DNA of 33,419 bases from assembly GCA_025463985.1 (NCBI GenBank), contig JAODBM010000154.1, positions 1 through 33,419 on the forward strand. Direction: 5' to 3'. Below are positions 24,501 to 31,604 of this stretch, piece after piece (the first letter of the stretch is position 1; the number at the start of each line of letters is the position of its first letter). The translations under genes and the position numbers were made by a program. This DNA comes from Acidimicrobiales bacterium (GTDB lineage Bacteria; Actinomycetota; Acidimicrobiia; Acidimicrobiales; Iamiaceae). The notes under the pieces are model-generated. The model was not told where the DNA came from. It worked only from the letters and a program-made list of their open reading frames with translations, and searched no databases.

Positions 24501-25022
24501 GTAGCCCTGGTAGGCGTACACCGTCGCCTCCTGCGGCGGACTGCCCGGCTGCGAGGGGTCGTAGCCGGAGTAGGTGACCACCACCGGACACGGGCAGGTG
24601 CTCTTGTCCTTCGGCATGGTGACGTTGGCCGAGAGCGTGGTGCCGTCGCGCGTCGTGATGTAGCCGAAGCCCGCGTTGACGGCGGGAGTGCTGCTGTAGA
24701 AGGAGTCCGGCGGGTTGTCCGCGGGGTCGGTGACGTCGAGCCCCGACACGGTCACGCCGCCACGGCGTACCTGATAGCCGAGGCCCTTGGCCACCTGCTT
24801 GAACAGGTAGGCGCCCTGCGCGTCGGCCACGCCGCTGGCGACCGGCGTGCCGTCCGCGGTCAGCAGGTCGATGGTCTGGCCTGCCTCGTGGCCGTACGTG
24901 AACACCTGGTTGACGCTGCCGCGCGCCGTGAAGGTCGGTGCCGCAGCGGCCGGTGACGCGACCGTGCTGGCCAGCGACGCGGTGAGCGCGATGGCGATCA
25001 GCGCAGCCACCGCTCGTCGCAT
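21540..25022 (-). CDS. secreted CocE/NonD (S15) hydrolase with two FnIII modules and a DUF4214 tail
   Basis: 1160 residues from ATG 25022 (GGGGGA just upstream). Signal peptide 1-28 (MRRAVAALIAIALTAS..., cut after AAAA). Residues ~33-100 look like a small carboxypeptidase-regulatory-type beta domain. The alpha/beta hydrolase follows, with nucleophile Ser225 in GISYSGFS, the G-x-S-Y-x-G of X-Pro dipeptidyl-peptidase/CocE enzymes, then a jelly-roll C-terminal domain (LRVNIEAPGGNQDFWAFD). Two fibronectin III modules (~753-845 and 850-941) repeat the pattern VSWTA...GYRITP. The tail (~1000-1150) has two DUF4214-like repeats (YDSYFQRIPDRGGLVHW and VYTNVLGRPGDTGGLAYW). A surface or secreted acyl-ester or peptide hydrolase is likely; the substrate is unknown. 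Confidence 0.88.
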   Translation of the reverse strand: MRRAVAALIAIALTASLASTVASPAAAAPTFTARGSVNQVFTYGHEAGQTIDLLTADGTPVASGVADAQGAYLFKQVAKGLGYQVRRGGVTVSGLDVTDPADNPPDSFYSSTPAVNAGFGYITTRDGTTLSANVTMPKDKSTCPCPVVVTYSGYDPSQPGSPPQEATVYAYQGYVVVGVNMRGTTCSGGAFDFLEALQGTDGYDVVETLAHQPWSNGDVGMVGISYSGFSQLYVAATRPPHLRAITPLSPFADTYTGILDPGGILNDGFALDWATQRENDAKPAAHQWVKDRIANGDTTCAQNQVMRLQSRPLYKTIHDHPFADHQFDYLNPKTFVHTINVPTFLSSQWQDEQTGGSAAQLAPLFAPEAKLRANFTNGTHVEPEAPSEILEAMVFIDLYVGKRIPHTSSLLALGAPSVLAALYGSTDKVAFKLPYNPWASQPSYAATLAAYERQQPVRVRWENGTVANNNGSSSSTYGLPFAPVVTRFSSWPPASISAEKLYFQPDGKLAGSAPAVADAAARASSAYRYDPASKRNRTFDGSTDAAWTAHPDVHWNTLVEGTALSFLSDPYPKRAAYAGSGSVDLWLKSTAADTDLEATLTEVRPDGKEVFIQSGWLRASHRKLDTAASTELVPVPTHQAADAAPLPAGQYSPVRLQLFPFAHVIRPGSRLRVNIEAPGGNQDFWAFDTLAGGATNRVGHSVGMPSRVVLPRLPDSAVPPVAAALPPCTLPGVTTQAVSLRNQPCRGYLPARVPTAVQATPSGTGITVSWTAPPGPAPDGYRITPAAGPGPSAGGTVPAPVDVAGSATQVVFASVPVDTPLELTVQAIYGATPGPASDASLVALVSGLTAPGAVQAAPKRAAASVSWTAASAGGGLPVTGYRITPIANGIPQAAVVVASPATSHVVSGLTNGTPYTFTVQAINEAATGPASAPSAAVTPTPVRPFATVRSFVSSQLLDFTRSAPAAAIDAGVAAINGGQSAPDYIVGLRRAPDGTGVVDPVARLYDSYFQRIPDRGGLVHWIATRRSGTSLAAISAAFASSPEFTSRYGPLTNRKFVELVYTNVLGRPGDTGGLAYWTDRLDRRTATRGQVMVGFSESSEHVKKAAHKVDVVVVLVAMLDRVPTSGEYGADLALLAGGAPLSTLVADILDSPAYAARVGP

Positions 25023-25150
25023 GGAGTCCCCCCTGGACCGTGCCTCGCGTGCCTCGCGCCCGCCGGGCACGAAAGCGCCGAGTCTGTCCCCGCCGGATCG
25101 AGCTGCCAAGTCGGGCCCCGCGACGGCTGTCGGGCTGGAGCGCCCCGTCG

Positions 25151-25156
25151 TAGGGT
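25151..25156 (+). promoter_or_regulatory. leaderless -10 box of queF
   Basis: TAGGGT, seven bases, ATG 25164, in the 141-base divergent gap with the hydrolase gene. No Shine-Dalgarno sequence. I see no preQ1 riboswitch-like structure in this short space. Confidence 0.45.
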
Positions 25157-25163
25157 CGAGCGC

Positions 25164-25556
25164 ATGAGCGCAGCTGCCGCAGACGACCACAACCTGACGG
25201 TCCTCGGGTCGACCGTCCGTCATGCGATCGACCACGTCGAGTGCTTCCCGGCCCCGGACGGCTGCACGGCCGTCCGCTTCAGCACCGATGAGGTCATGTC
25301 GATGTGCCCGGTCACCGACCAGCCCGACATCTCCTCGCTCCTCATCGAGTACGAGCCGAACGAGCACTGCATCGAGTCGAAGTCGCTCAAGCTCTACCTG
25401 TGGTCGTTCCGCGACCGCGCCGTGTTCGCCGAGGCGCTGGCCGCCGAGATCGCCGACGAGGTCTGGCGCACGGCGGCGCCGCTGCGGGTGCGCGTGGTGC
25501 TGCGCCAGCACCCCCGCGGCGGCATCACGATCGAGGCGACCTCCGAGCGGCCCTGA
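25164..25556 (+). CDS. queF: QueF-type preQ0 reductase (7-cyano-7-deazaguanine reductase), short variant
   Basis: 130 residues, shorter than the ~165 of B. subtilis QueF, ending soon after RGGITIE. Nucleophile Cys48 and Asp55 lie in MCPVTDQPD, seven apart as in the family. The QueF motif ESKSLKLYLWSF (71-82), which contacts NADPH and substrate, is intact. The next block reads FRDRAVFAEAL, where B. subtilis has FRNHGDFHEDC, so the catalytic His is Ala89 while Glu90 is kept. The enzyme should reduce preQ0 nitrile to preQ1 amine for queuosine; altered chemistry cannot be excluded. It faces queC-queE-queD, which make the precursor, with a gap of three bases at the convergent ends. Confidence 0.87.
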   Translation: MSAAAADDHNLTVLGSTVRHAIDHVECFPAPDGCTAVRFSTDEVMSMCPVTDQPDISSLLIEYEPNEHCIESKSLKLYLWSFRDRAVFAEALAAEIADEVWRTAAPLRVRVVLRQHPRGGITIEATSERP

Positions 25557-25559
25557 CCC

Positions 25560-25925
25560 CTAGAGGTCGTCGCCGCGGTAGGTGACCCCGCTCGTGCAGG
25601 TCTCGCGGACCACGACCTTGCGCAGGCCCGGCAGCGTCTCCCGCAACCGCATCCAGAGCCAGCGCGCCAGCACCTCGCTCGTGGGGTTCTCGAGCCCGGC
25701 GACCTCGTTCAGGTAGCGGTGGTCGAGCTGGTCGTGCAGCGGCGCGAACGCGGCGGCGAGGTCGGCGAAGTCCATCACCCAGCCGGTCTCGGCGCGGACC
25801 GGCCCGGCCACGTGCACGCTCACGAGGAACGAGTGGCCGTGCAGCCGCGCGCACTTGTGGTCCTCGGGAACGTTCGGCAGCCGGTGGGCGGCCTCGAACC
25901 GGAACTCCTTGAAGACCTCGGTCAC
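25560..25925 (-). CDS. queD: 6-carboxy-5,6,7,8-tetrahydropterin synthase QueD
   Basis: 121 residues from GTG 25925, overlapping the queE stop by four bases (GTGA). Zinc ligands His14, His29 and His31 lie in FEAAHRLP and RLHGHSF, and the catalytic Cys25 in HKCARLHG. LDHRYLN and ENPTSEVLA are the later family blocks. QueD converts dihydroneopterin triphosphate to carboxytetrahydropterin, the second step toward 7-deazaguanines. The sequence reads strikingly like proteobacterial QueD (FEAAHRLPxVPExHKCxRLHGHSF). FolE, the first enzyme, is not in the window. A longer upstream frame overlaps queE and is rejected. Confidence 0.96.
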   Translation of the reverse strand: MTEVFKEFRFEAAHRLPNVPEDHKCARLHGHSFLVSVHVAGPVRAETGWVMDFADLAAAFAPLHDQLDHRYLNEVAGLENPTSEVLARWLWMRLRETLPGLRKVVVRETCTSGVTYRGDDL

Positions 25926-26554
25926 GGGATCCCCAGCACCTTGTGGGTCTGCACGCTGAGGCGCCACTGCGGGTGCTGCAGGCAGTGCTCGATGCAGGCG
26001 CGGGTGCTCGCCGCCACGTCGGGGCCGTCCATCGGCTGCAAGGAGAACCACGCGAAGTCCCAGGCCTCGAACCGCTCGGGGGGCGCTCCGTCCTGAGGAT
26101 GGACGAGCTTGAGCTCGTCACCGGCCCGCAGCACGACCTCGCTGCCGGCCTTCGGGCTGACGCACAGCCAGTCGATGCCGTCCGGCGCGGGGACCGTGCC
26201 GTTCGTCTCGACCGCGATCGTGAACCCGCGCTCGTGCAGGGCGTCGATGAGCGGGCGGTCGAGCTGGAGCAGCGGCTCGCCGCCGGTGCACACGACGAAG
26301 TGGTGGGCGGGTCCGGCGGCGGGCCACGCCCTGCCGACCGCGTCCGCCAGCTCGGCCGCGCTGCGGAACGTCCCGCCGCCGGGGCCGTCGGTGCCGACGA
26401 AGTCGGTGTCGCAGAAGCGGCAGACGGCGGTGGCGCGGCTGGCCTCGCGGCCGGTCCACAGGTTGCAGCCGGCGAACCGGCAGAAGACGGCGGGCCGACC
26501 GGCGTGGTGGCCCTCGCCCTGGAGCGTGGCGAAGATCTCCTTGACGGCGTACAT
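25922..26554 (-). CDS. queE: 7-carboxy-7-deazaguanine synthase QueE
   Basis: 210 residues from ATG 26554, sharing one base with the queC stop (TGATG). The radical-SAM cluster motif is the unusual CX14CX2C: Cys30 (GCNLW), Cys45 and Cys48 (VCRFCDTDF), as in the long-loop type of QueE common in proteobacteria. CTGGEPLLQLD and AVETNGT are radical-SAM barrel blocks; SPKAGSE follows. It rearranges carboxytetrahydropterin to 7-carboxy-7-deazaguanine. With queC upstream and queD downstream it forms one tightly overlapped transcript. Confidence 0.96.
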   Translation of the reverse strand: MYAVKEIFATLQGEGHHAGRPAVFCRFAGCNLWTGREASRATAVCRFCDTDFVGTDGPGGGTFRSAAELADAVGRAWPAAGPAHHFVVCTGGEPLLQLDRPLIDALHERGFTIAVETNGTVPAPDGIDWLCVSPKAGSEVVLRAGDELKLVHPQDGAPPERFEAWDFAWFSLQPMDGPDVAASTRACIEHCLQHPQWRLSVQTHKVLGIP

Positions 26555-27249
26555 CAGCCCGGTGGGGTCCGGTAGGCCGTGGGGTCGGCGATGCCGGCCT
26601 CGACGAAGCCCTTGCGCCGGAGGCGGCACGCATCGCACTCGCCGCACGCGCGCCCGGCGGCGTCGGCGTCATAGCAGCTGACCGTCTGGCCGTAGTCGAC
26701 GCCGAGGGCCGTGCCGCGCTGAACGATCTGCGCCTTGGTGAGCTCGATCAACGGCGCGTGGATGGTCAGGTGCTGCCCCTCGACCGCCGCCTTGGTGGCG
26801 AGGTTGGCGAGGCGGGTGAACGCGTCGAGGAACTCCGGCCGACAGTCCGGGTAGCCGCTGTAGTCGAGCGCGTTGACCCCGATGAACACGTCGCTGGCGC
26901 CGACCGTCTCGGCGTACGCGAGCGCGTACGCGAGGAAGATCGTGTTGCGGGCGGGCACGTAGGTGACCGGGATCTCGTCCTCGGCGTCGAGGGCCGCGCC
27001 CTTCGGCACCTCGATGTCCGCGGTGAGCGCCGACCCGCCGAAGATCCGCAGGTCGATGTCGGCGACCACGTGGCCGGCCACGCCCGAGCTGGTGGCCAGG
27101 TGCCGCGCCGCGGCCAGCTCGGCCGCGTGCCGTTGGCCGTACTGGAAGCTCAGGGCGAAGGTCCGGTAGCCCTCGTCCTTGGCGATCGCGAGGACGGTGG
27201 CAGAGTCCAGCCCACCGCTCAGCAGCACCACGGCGTTTCGTGCCTCCAC
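26554..27249 (-). CDS. queC: 7-cyano-7-deazaguanine synthase QueC
   Basis: 231 residues from GTG 27249, with GAGGAGAGG upstream. The ATP pyrophosphatase loop is [12 protein letters not shown] (9-20). Cys192, Cys202, Cys205 and Cys208 (SCYD...[11 protein letters not shown]) bind zinc. [17 protein letters not shown] and [17 protein letters not shown] are family blocks. It converts 7-carboxy-7-deazaguanine to preQ0 using ammonia and ATP. First gene of queC-queE-queD; a strong hairpin lies about 95 bases upstream. Confidence 0.96.
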   Translation of the reverse strand: MEARNAVVLLSGGLDSATVLAIAKDEGYRTFALSFQYGQRHAAELAAARHLATSSGVAGHVVADIDLRIFGGSALTADIEVPKGAALDAEDEIPVTYVPARNTIFLAYALAYAETVGASDVFIGVNALDYSGYPDCRPEFLDAFTRLANLATKAAVEGQHLTIHAPLIELTKAQIVQRGTALGVDYGQTVSCYDADAAGRACGECDACRLRRKGFVEAGIADPTAYRTPPG

Positions 27250-27342
27250 GTCGCCCCTCCTCTCCTCGGCCCGTGCGCAGCTCGCGCCCCACCCTGCGCG
27301 CCAGCGTGCCCGCGCCGCAAGCCGAGATGGTCCCGGGCGCGA

Positions 27343-27374
27343 CAGCGCCCCCGCTCCGGCGAACGGGGGCGCTG
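27343..27374. terminator. 11-bp perfect hairpin upstream of queC
   Basis: CAGCGCCCCCG (27343-27353) is exactly complementary to CGGGGGCGCTG (27364-27374), with a ten-base loop. It lies between the end of the DUF6458 gene (27411) and the queC start (27249), both on the minus strand, so it likely ends the DUF6458 transcript and insulates queC. No T-run is seen. The rest of the 161-base gap holds nothing else I can support. Confidence 0.55.
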
Positions 27375-27410
27375 ACGACGGGGGGCAGAACGGCGCGCCG
27401 CCGACGGGAC

Positions 27411-27617
27411 CTAGAGGAGGCGGCGGTCGACCGGCCGATCGACCACGACCCGGTCGCGCCGGCCGTAGATCATCAGCGACGCGAGCAGGCCGATCGCTCC
27501 GGCCACCATCAAGATCACCCCGACGACGGCGAGGTCGATGCCCCGAACCGTGTCGGTGACGGCGAAGCGCAGGATGGCGCCCACGGCGATGAGGAAGACG
27601 CTGGCTCCGATGGTCAT
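27411..27617 (-). CDS. DUF6458 small membrane protein
   Basis: 68 residues from ATG 27617, with GGAGG eight bases upstream. [20 protein letters not shown] begins exactly like the actinobacterial DUF6458 family, and a second membrane helix follows ([22 protein letters not shown]). The C-terminus is charged ([18 protein letters not shown]) and probably cytoplasmic. Function unknown. Divergent from the two-component system. The long upstream in-frame extension lies antisense to the response regulator gene and is rejected. Confidence 0.88.
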   Translation of the reverse strand: MTIGASVFLIAVGAILRFAVTDTVRGIDLAVVGVILMVAGAIGLLASLMIYGRRDRVVVDRPVDRRLL

Positions 27618-27777
27618 TTGGGATGCCTCCAGGGCGTGACGAGAGGTGGTGCTCGGCTGGACTCCGCTGCCTCTACCCGATGCAAGAACCAGACATTCCG
27701 TCCGCAATCGCCGGGCAACCCGCGCCGAGGACCGTCGGCGTGGCGCGCCCGCGGGCGGATGAAGCTCTCGGCTGCCT

Positions 27778-27793
27778 CTGAGGAAACTCCCAG
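27778..27793 (+). promoter_or_regulatory. candidate operator CTGAGGAAACTCCCAG before the response regulator
   Basis: An imperfect inverted repeat (CTG-AG around GAAA, CT-C-CAG) at about -38 to -23 from the GTG at 27816 if the transcript is leaderless. It resembles OmpR-family binding boxes and suggests autoregulation. CACACT six bases before the GTG could be the -10 region. Weak, position-based call. Confidence 0.35.
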
Positions 27794-27815
27794 GACCGGC
27801 TGCCACACTGCCGGC

Positions 27816-28502
27816 GTGGCTGGCGAACGACTTCTGCTCGTGGACGACGAGGACAACCTGCGCTCGATGCTGGAGGCGGCCCTGCGCCACCTCGGGTTCG
27901 AGGTGCATCCGGCGGCATCGGGACGTGAGGCGCTCGACGCGCTCGCCACCGTGCGCCCCGACCTGATCGTGCTCGACGTGATGATGCCGGACCTCGACGG
28001 CTTCGAGGTCGTCCGGCGGCTGCGGACCGAGGGCAACCGCATCCCGGTCCTGTTCCTCACCGCCCGCGACGCCACCGAGGACAAGGTCCGGGGGCTGACG
28101 CTGGGCGCCGACGACTACCTCGTGAAGCCGTTCAGCCTCGAAGAGCTCGTGGCGCGGATCCAGTCGATCCTGCGGCGCGCCGGGCTGTCGCAGCCCGACA
28201 CCGTGCTGCGCTGCGCCGACCTCGAGATGGACGACGATGCGCACCGCGTGCTGCGGGCCGGCGAAGAGGTCGGGCTGTCGCCGACCGAGTACAACCTCCT
28301 GCGCTACCTGTTGCTCAACCAGGGACGAGTGATGTCGAAGGCGCAGATCCTCGACCACGTCTGGCAGTACGACTTCGGCGGCGACGGTGGCGTGGTCGAG
28401 ACCTACATCGGCTACCTGCGCCGCAAGGTCGACGCCTGCGACCCGCGCCTGATCCACACGATCCGCGGGGTGGGCTACACGCTGCGCGAACAGCGGACCT
28501 GA
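27816..28502 (+). CDS. OmpR/PhoB-family response regulator
   Basis: 228 residues from GTG. Receiver domain 5-118 with acidic pocket Asp10/Asp11, phosphorylated Asp54 in LIVLDVMMPDLDG, Thr in FLTARD and Lys in YLVKPFS. Winged-helix DNA-binding domain ~130-225: LSPTEYNLLRYLLLNQGRVMS and VETYIGYLRRKVD, ending IHTIRGVGYTL. Stop is seven bases before the kinase start, so they are one operon. Closest in style to actinobacterial TcrA/MprA/PrrA-like regulators; the stimulus is unknown. Confidence 0.95.
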   Translation: MAGERLLLVDDEDNLRSMLEAALRHLGFEVHPAASGREALDALATVRPDLIVLDVMMPDLDGFEVVRRLRTEGNRIPVLFLTARDATEDKVRGLTLGADDYLVKPFSLEELVARIQSILRRAGLSQPDTVLRCADLEMDDDAHRVLRAGEEVGLSPTEYNLLRYLLLNQGRVMSKAQILDHVWQYDFGGDGGVVETYIGYLRRKVDACDPRLIHTIRGVGYTLREQRT

Positions 28503-28508
28503 CCGCCG

Positions 28509-30029
28509 GTGTCACTGCGCCTCCGGCTCGTGCTGGGCATGGTGCTCGTGTCGTCGGTGCTCGTGGTCACGGCGTTCGCCGTCACCCGCACGACCGAGCG
28601 CCACCTCGTCGACCAGATCGACGCGCAGCTGCGCAGCACCGCGGCCTCGGGCGTGGTCGTGGGCGGCGATCACGGTCCCGACCACCACGGCGGCGGTCAG
28701 CTCCCGGCGCGCCCGGGCGGGATCAGCTCGCTGTACTCGGCCGCGATCACCAGCGACGGGAACCTCACGACCCTCACCGAGTCGAAGCTCACCGGCTCGG
28801 CGCTCCCGTACCCCGAGATCCCGGCGTCCCGGCTGCGCTCGTCGGCCCCCGCGACCCAGATCTTCAACGCGGGGACCAAGGGCTCGGACCTGCGGTACCG
28901 CGTGCTGCTGCAGCAGCCCGACCAGGGGCGGGGCTACTCGCTCGTCCTGGCGCTGCCGCTCAGCGACGTCGAGGCGGCCGTGAGCCGGCTGGTGCAGGTC
29001 GAACTGGTCGTCACGCTCTCGGTGCTCGCGCTGCTGGCGCTGGTCACGTTCTGGGTGCTGCGGCTCGGCGTCCGGCCCATCAAGCAGATGACGCAGACCG
29101 CGAAGGCGATCGCCGGCGGCGACCTGTCGCACCGCGTGCCGGAGGGCGATCCGCACACCGAGGCGGGCGAGCTGGGCCTCGCGCTCAACGGCATGCTCAT
29201 GCGCATCGAGGAGGCGTTCGACGAGCGCAGCCGGTCCGAGAACCGGCTGCGGCGCTTCGTCGCCGACGCGTCCCACGAGCTGCGCACGCCGGTGACGACC
29301 ATCCGGGGCTACGCCGAGCTCTACCGAGCCGGCGGCCTCGTGAAGCGCGAGGCCCTCGACGACGCCATGCGGCGCACCGAGCAGGAGTCGATCCGCATGG
29401 GGACGCTCGTCGACGACATGCTCCTGCTGGCTCGGCTCGACCAGGGCCGTCCACTCGACGCCGGGCCGGTCGATCTCGGCGCGCTGGCCGAGGACGCCGC
29501 ACAGGACGCGCGGGCCGTCCAGCCCGGCCGGCCGATCACCGCCCACGTGGGCGCGGGGGTCGAGGTGGTCGGGGACGAGGGCCGGTTGCGCCAGGTCATC
29601 GCCAACCTGGTGACCAACGCCCTGCAGCACACCCCGCTGGCCACCGCGGTCGACATCACGGTGGCGCGCGTGGGGGACCGGGTGGCTCTCGACGTCGCTG
29701 ATGCCGGGCCCGGCATGGCGCCCGACATCGCCGAGCGCATCTTCGAGCGGTTCTTCCGCGCCGACCCTTCTCGCTCGCGCCACCAAGGCGGCTCGGGCCT
29801 CGGCCTCTCGATCGCGAAGGCCATCACCGAGGCCCACGGCGGGCGGATCTCGCTCGACAGCGCGGTCGGCCGTGGCACCACGGTGCGCATCGAGCTGCCG
29901 ATCACCCACCACGCCGCGCCCACGGACGCGTTCGGGTCGGACGCCACCGACGCCGCCCCGGACGATCGGCCGCCGGCTCGGCCGACCGGGCCACCGCTGG
30001 CACCGCTGGACACCCCGCCCACCGACTGA
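28509..30029 (+). CDS. two-component sensor histidine kinase
   Basis: 506 residues. Membrane helices at ~7-26 and 162-184 enclose an extracytoplasmic domain of about 135 residues that holds a His/Gly/Asp-rich patch (GGDHGPDHHGGG, 52-63). HAMP follows (LRLGVRPIKQMTQTAKAIAGGDLSHRV), then HisKA with phospho-His256 in ADASHELRTP, and HATPase with N box NLVTNALQHT, G1 DAGPGM and G2 GGSGLGLSI. The last ~35 residues are Pro-rich and probably disordered. Partner of the upstream regulator. Confidence 0.95.
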   Translation: MSLRLRLVLGMVLVSSVLVVTAFAVTRTTERHLVDQIDAQLRSTAASGVVVGGDHGPDHHGGGQLPARPGGISSLYSAAITSDGNLTTLTESKLTGSALPYPEIPASRLRSSAPATQIFNAGTKGSDLRYRVLLQQPDQGRGYSLVLALPLSDVEAAVSRLVQVELVVTLSVLALLALVTFWVLRLGVRPIKQMTQTAKAIAGGDLSHRVPEGDPHTEAGELGLALNGMLMRIEEAFDERSRSENRLRRFVADASHELRTPVTTIRGYAELYRAGGLVKREALDDAMRRTEQESIRMGTLVDDMLLLARLDQGRPLDAGPVDLGALAEDAAQDARAVQPGRPITAHVGAGVEVVGDEGRLRQVIANLVTNALQHTPLATAVDITVARVGDRVALDVADAGPGMAPDIAERIFERFFRADPSRSRHQGGSGLGLSIAKAITEAHGGRISLDSAVGRGTTVRIELPITHHAAPTDAFGSDATDAAPDDRPPARPTGPPLAPLDTPPTD

Positions 30030-30055
30030 CCCGCGCGTCGCGCCACGATGGCGCC

Positions 30056-30700
30056 GTGCCGATCCGCCCGTACGTGCCCGCCGACCGCCCTGCGGTGCGG
30101 TCCATCTGCCATCGCACCGGCTACATGGGCGAGCCCGTGGCCCGGCTGTGGCGCGACGAGGCGAGCTTCGCCGACCTCTTCAGCGGCTACTACACGGACG
30201 AGGAGCCCGACTCCCTGCTGATCGCCGAGCGCGACGGCGAGGTGGTCGGCTACCTCCTCGGGTGCCTCGACAGCCGCCGGCCGCCCCACATGTTCCGGGT
30301 GCTCGGACCGCACGTCTTGCGGCGCGGGCTCCTCGTGCGTCCGGGCACGGCCGGCTTCATGTGGCGCGCGGCCCGCGACATCGCCCTCGACGCCGCCCGC
30401 CACGACGGGCCGCCTGATCGGGTCCTCGATCCGCGGTGGCCCGCCCACCTCCACATCAACCTGTTGCCCGCGGCCCGGGGTGCGGGCCTCGGCGGCGCCC
30501 TCGTGCGGGCCTGGCTCGACCGGGTGCGGGCCGCCGAGCTTCCCGGCTGCCACCTCGAGACGCTCGCCGAGAACCGCGACGGCATCGCCTTCTTCGAGGC
30601 CATGGGCTTCGAGCGTGAGGGCCCGCCGCACCCCGTCCCGGGCATGCGCACGCCCGAAGGCGCCCGCAACCACGTCCAGCTGATGGTCCACCCGCTCTGA
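30056..30700 (+). CDS. GNAT-family N-acetyltransferase
   Basis: 214 residues from GTG 30056. Acetyl-CoA-binding motif A is LLPAARGAGLGGALVRAWLDR (R-x-x-G-x-G), and motif B region HLETLAENRDGIAFFEAMGF is the usual C-terminal block. The N-terminal half carries a family-specific insert (FSGYYTDEEPDSLLIAERDGEVVGYLLGCLDSRR). Substrate unknown. It follows the kinase gene by 26 bases, probably with its own start, and converges on the next gene with only eight bases between stops. Confidence 0.86.
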   Translation: MPIRPYVPADRPAVRSICHRTGYMGEPVARLWRDEASFADLFSGYYTDEEPDSLLIAERDGEVVGYLLGCLDSRRPPHMFRVLGPHVLRRGLLVRPGTAGFMWRAARDIALDAARHDGPPDRVLDPRWPAHLHINLLPAARGAGLGGALVRAWLDRVRAAELPGCHLETLAENRDGIAFFEAMGFEREGPPHPVPGMRTPEGARNHVQLMVHPL

Positions 30701-30708
30701 CGGGTGGC

Positions 30709-31566
30709 TCAGATGTTGGTCTCGTCGGCGGGGATGTCGACGCGCTCCGGTTCTGCGCCGGGCGCGTCGGGCGGAGGCCCGACCGGTGGGGCGCCGACCG
30801 TGTACGAGGTCATCGACAGCGAGCCGAACGCGTAGCCGTCGACGAGCACGTCGGCGGGATGCGCGGCCGCGGCCGCCAGGCCCGCGACGTACAGCAGCGG
30901 GATGAAGTGGTCGGGCGTGGGCGCCGCCCGGGCGAAGTCTGGGTGCTCGCGTAAGCGGGCGACGTCGCCAGGATCCGTCGTCATGATGGCGCGTGCGGAC
31001 TCGTCGAAGCGCTGTGCCCAGTCGTCACCGGCCTCGGGGCGGTTCCAGCTGACCTGGCGCAGGTTGTGCACCACGTTGCCCGAGCCGATGACGAGGACGC
31101 CCCGGTCACGCAGCGCGGACAGTCGGGCCCCCAGCGCAACGTGGTCCTCGAACGGCTTCGCGGCGTTGATCGACAGCTGGAGCACGGGGATGTCGGCGTC
31201 GGGAAAAGCGTGCACGAGCACCGACCAGGTGCCGTGGTCGAGGCCCCAGCTGTCGTGGTCGAGCCCGACCCAGATGGGGTGGGCCACGTCGGCGACCTCG
31301 GCCGCCACCTCGGGCTCGCCGGGAGCGGGGTACTCGACCGCGAACAGCTCGTCGGGGAACCCGAAGAAGTCGTGGATCGTGCGGGGTGCCGCCATGGCGG
31401 TCACCGCGGTGGCGTTGATGTACCAGTGGGCCGAGATCACCAGCAGCGCTCGGGGCGTGGGCACCGACGCGCCGAACGCCCGCCAGGACTCCGTGTAGCG
31501 GTTGTGCTCGAGGGCGTTCATCGGGCTGCCGTGGCCCACGAACAGGGCCGGCATCGGGCTGCTCAT
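30709..31566 (-). CDS. DODA-type extradiol aromatic ring-opening dioxygenase (LigB/YgiD-like)
   Basis: 285 residues. Family start MPALFVGHGSPMNALEHN with metal His12, then ISAHWY (His46), WGLDHGTWS and IGSGNVVHNLR, with further His residues near HFIPLLY. These are the blocks of the YgiD/4,5-DOPA extradiol dioxygenase family, iron or zinc enzymes of about 260-280 residues. The C-terminal ~30 residues (PPVGPPPDAPGAEPERVD) are a Pro-rich extra tail. The true substrate in bacteria is generally not known. ATG 31566. Confidence 0.9.
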   Translation of the reverse strand: MSSPMPALFVGHGSPMNALEHNRYTESWRAFGASVPTPRALLVISAHWYINATAVTAMAAPRTIHDFFGFPDELFAVEYPAPGEPEVAAEVADVAHPIWVGLDHDSWGLDHGTWSVLVHAFPDADIPVLQLSINAAKPFEDHVALGARLSALRDRGVLVIGSGNVVHNLRQVSWNRPEAGDDWAQRFDESARAIMTTDPGDVARLREHPDFARAAPTPDHFIPLLYVAGLAAAAAHPADVLVDGYAFGSLSMTSYTVGAPPVGPPPDAPGAEPERVDIPADETNI

Positions 31567-31604
31567 CCGGATGGTCTAGCGCACCGTTCGGCCACGATCC
31601 GTGG

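Noticed and set aside
22311-24956. Open frame of 881 codons on the plus strand
   Set aside because: Antisense to the secreted hydrolase, which has a signal peptide, catalytic motif and FnIII repeats in the minus frame.
27250-27410. preQ1 riboswitch upstream of queC
   Set aside because: The region contains a GC-rich hairpin but no A-rich tail or H-type pseudoknot pattern expected of preQ1 riboswitches.
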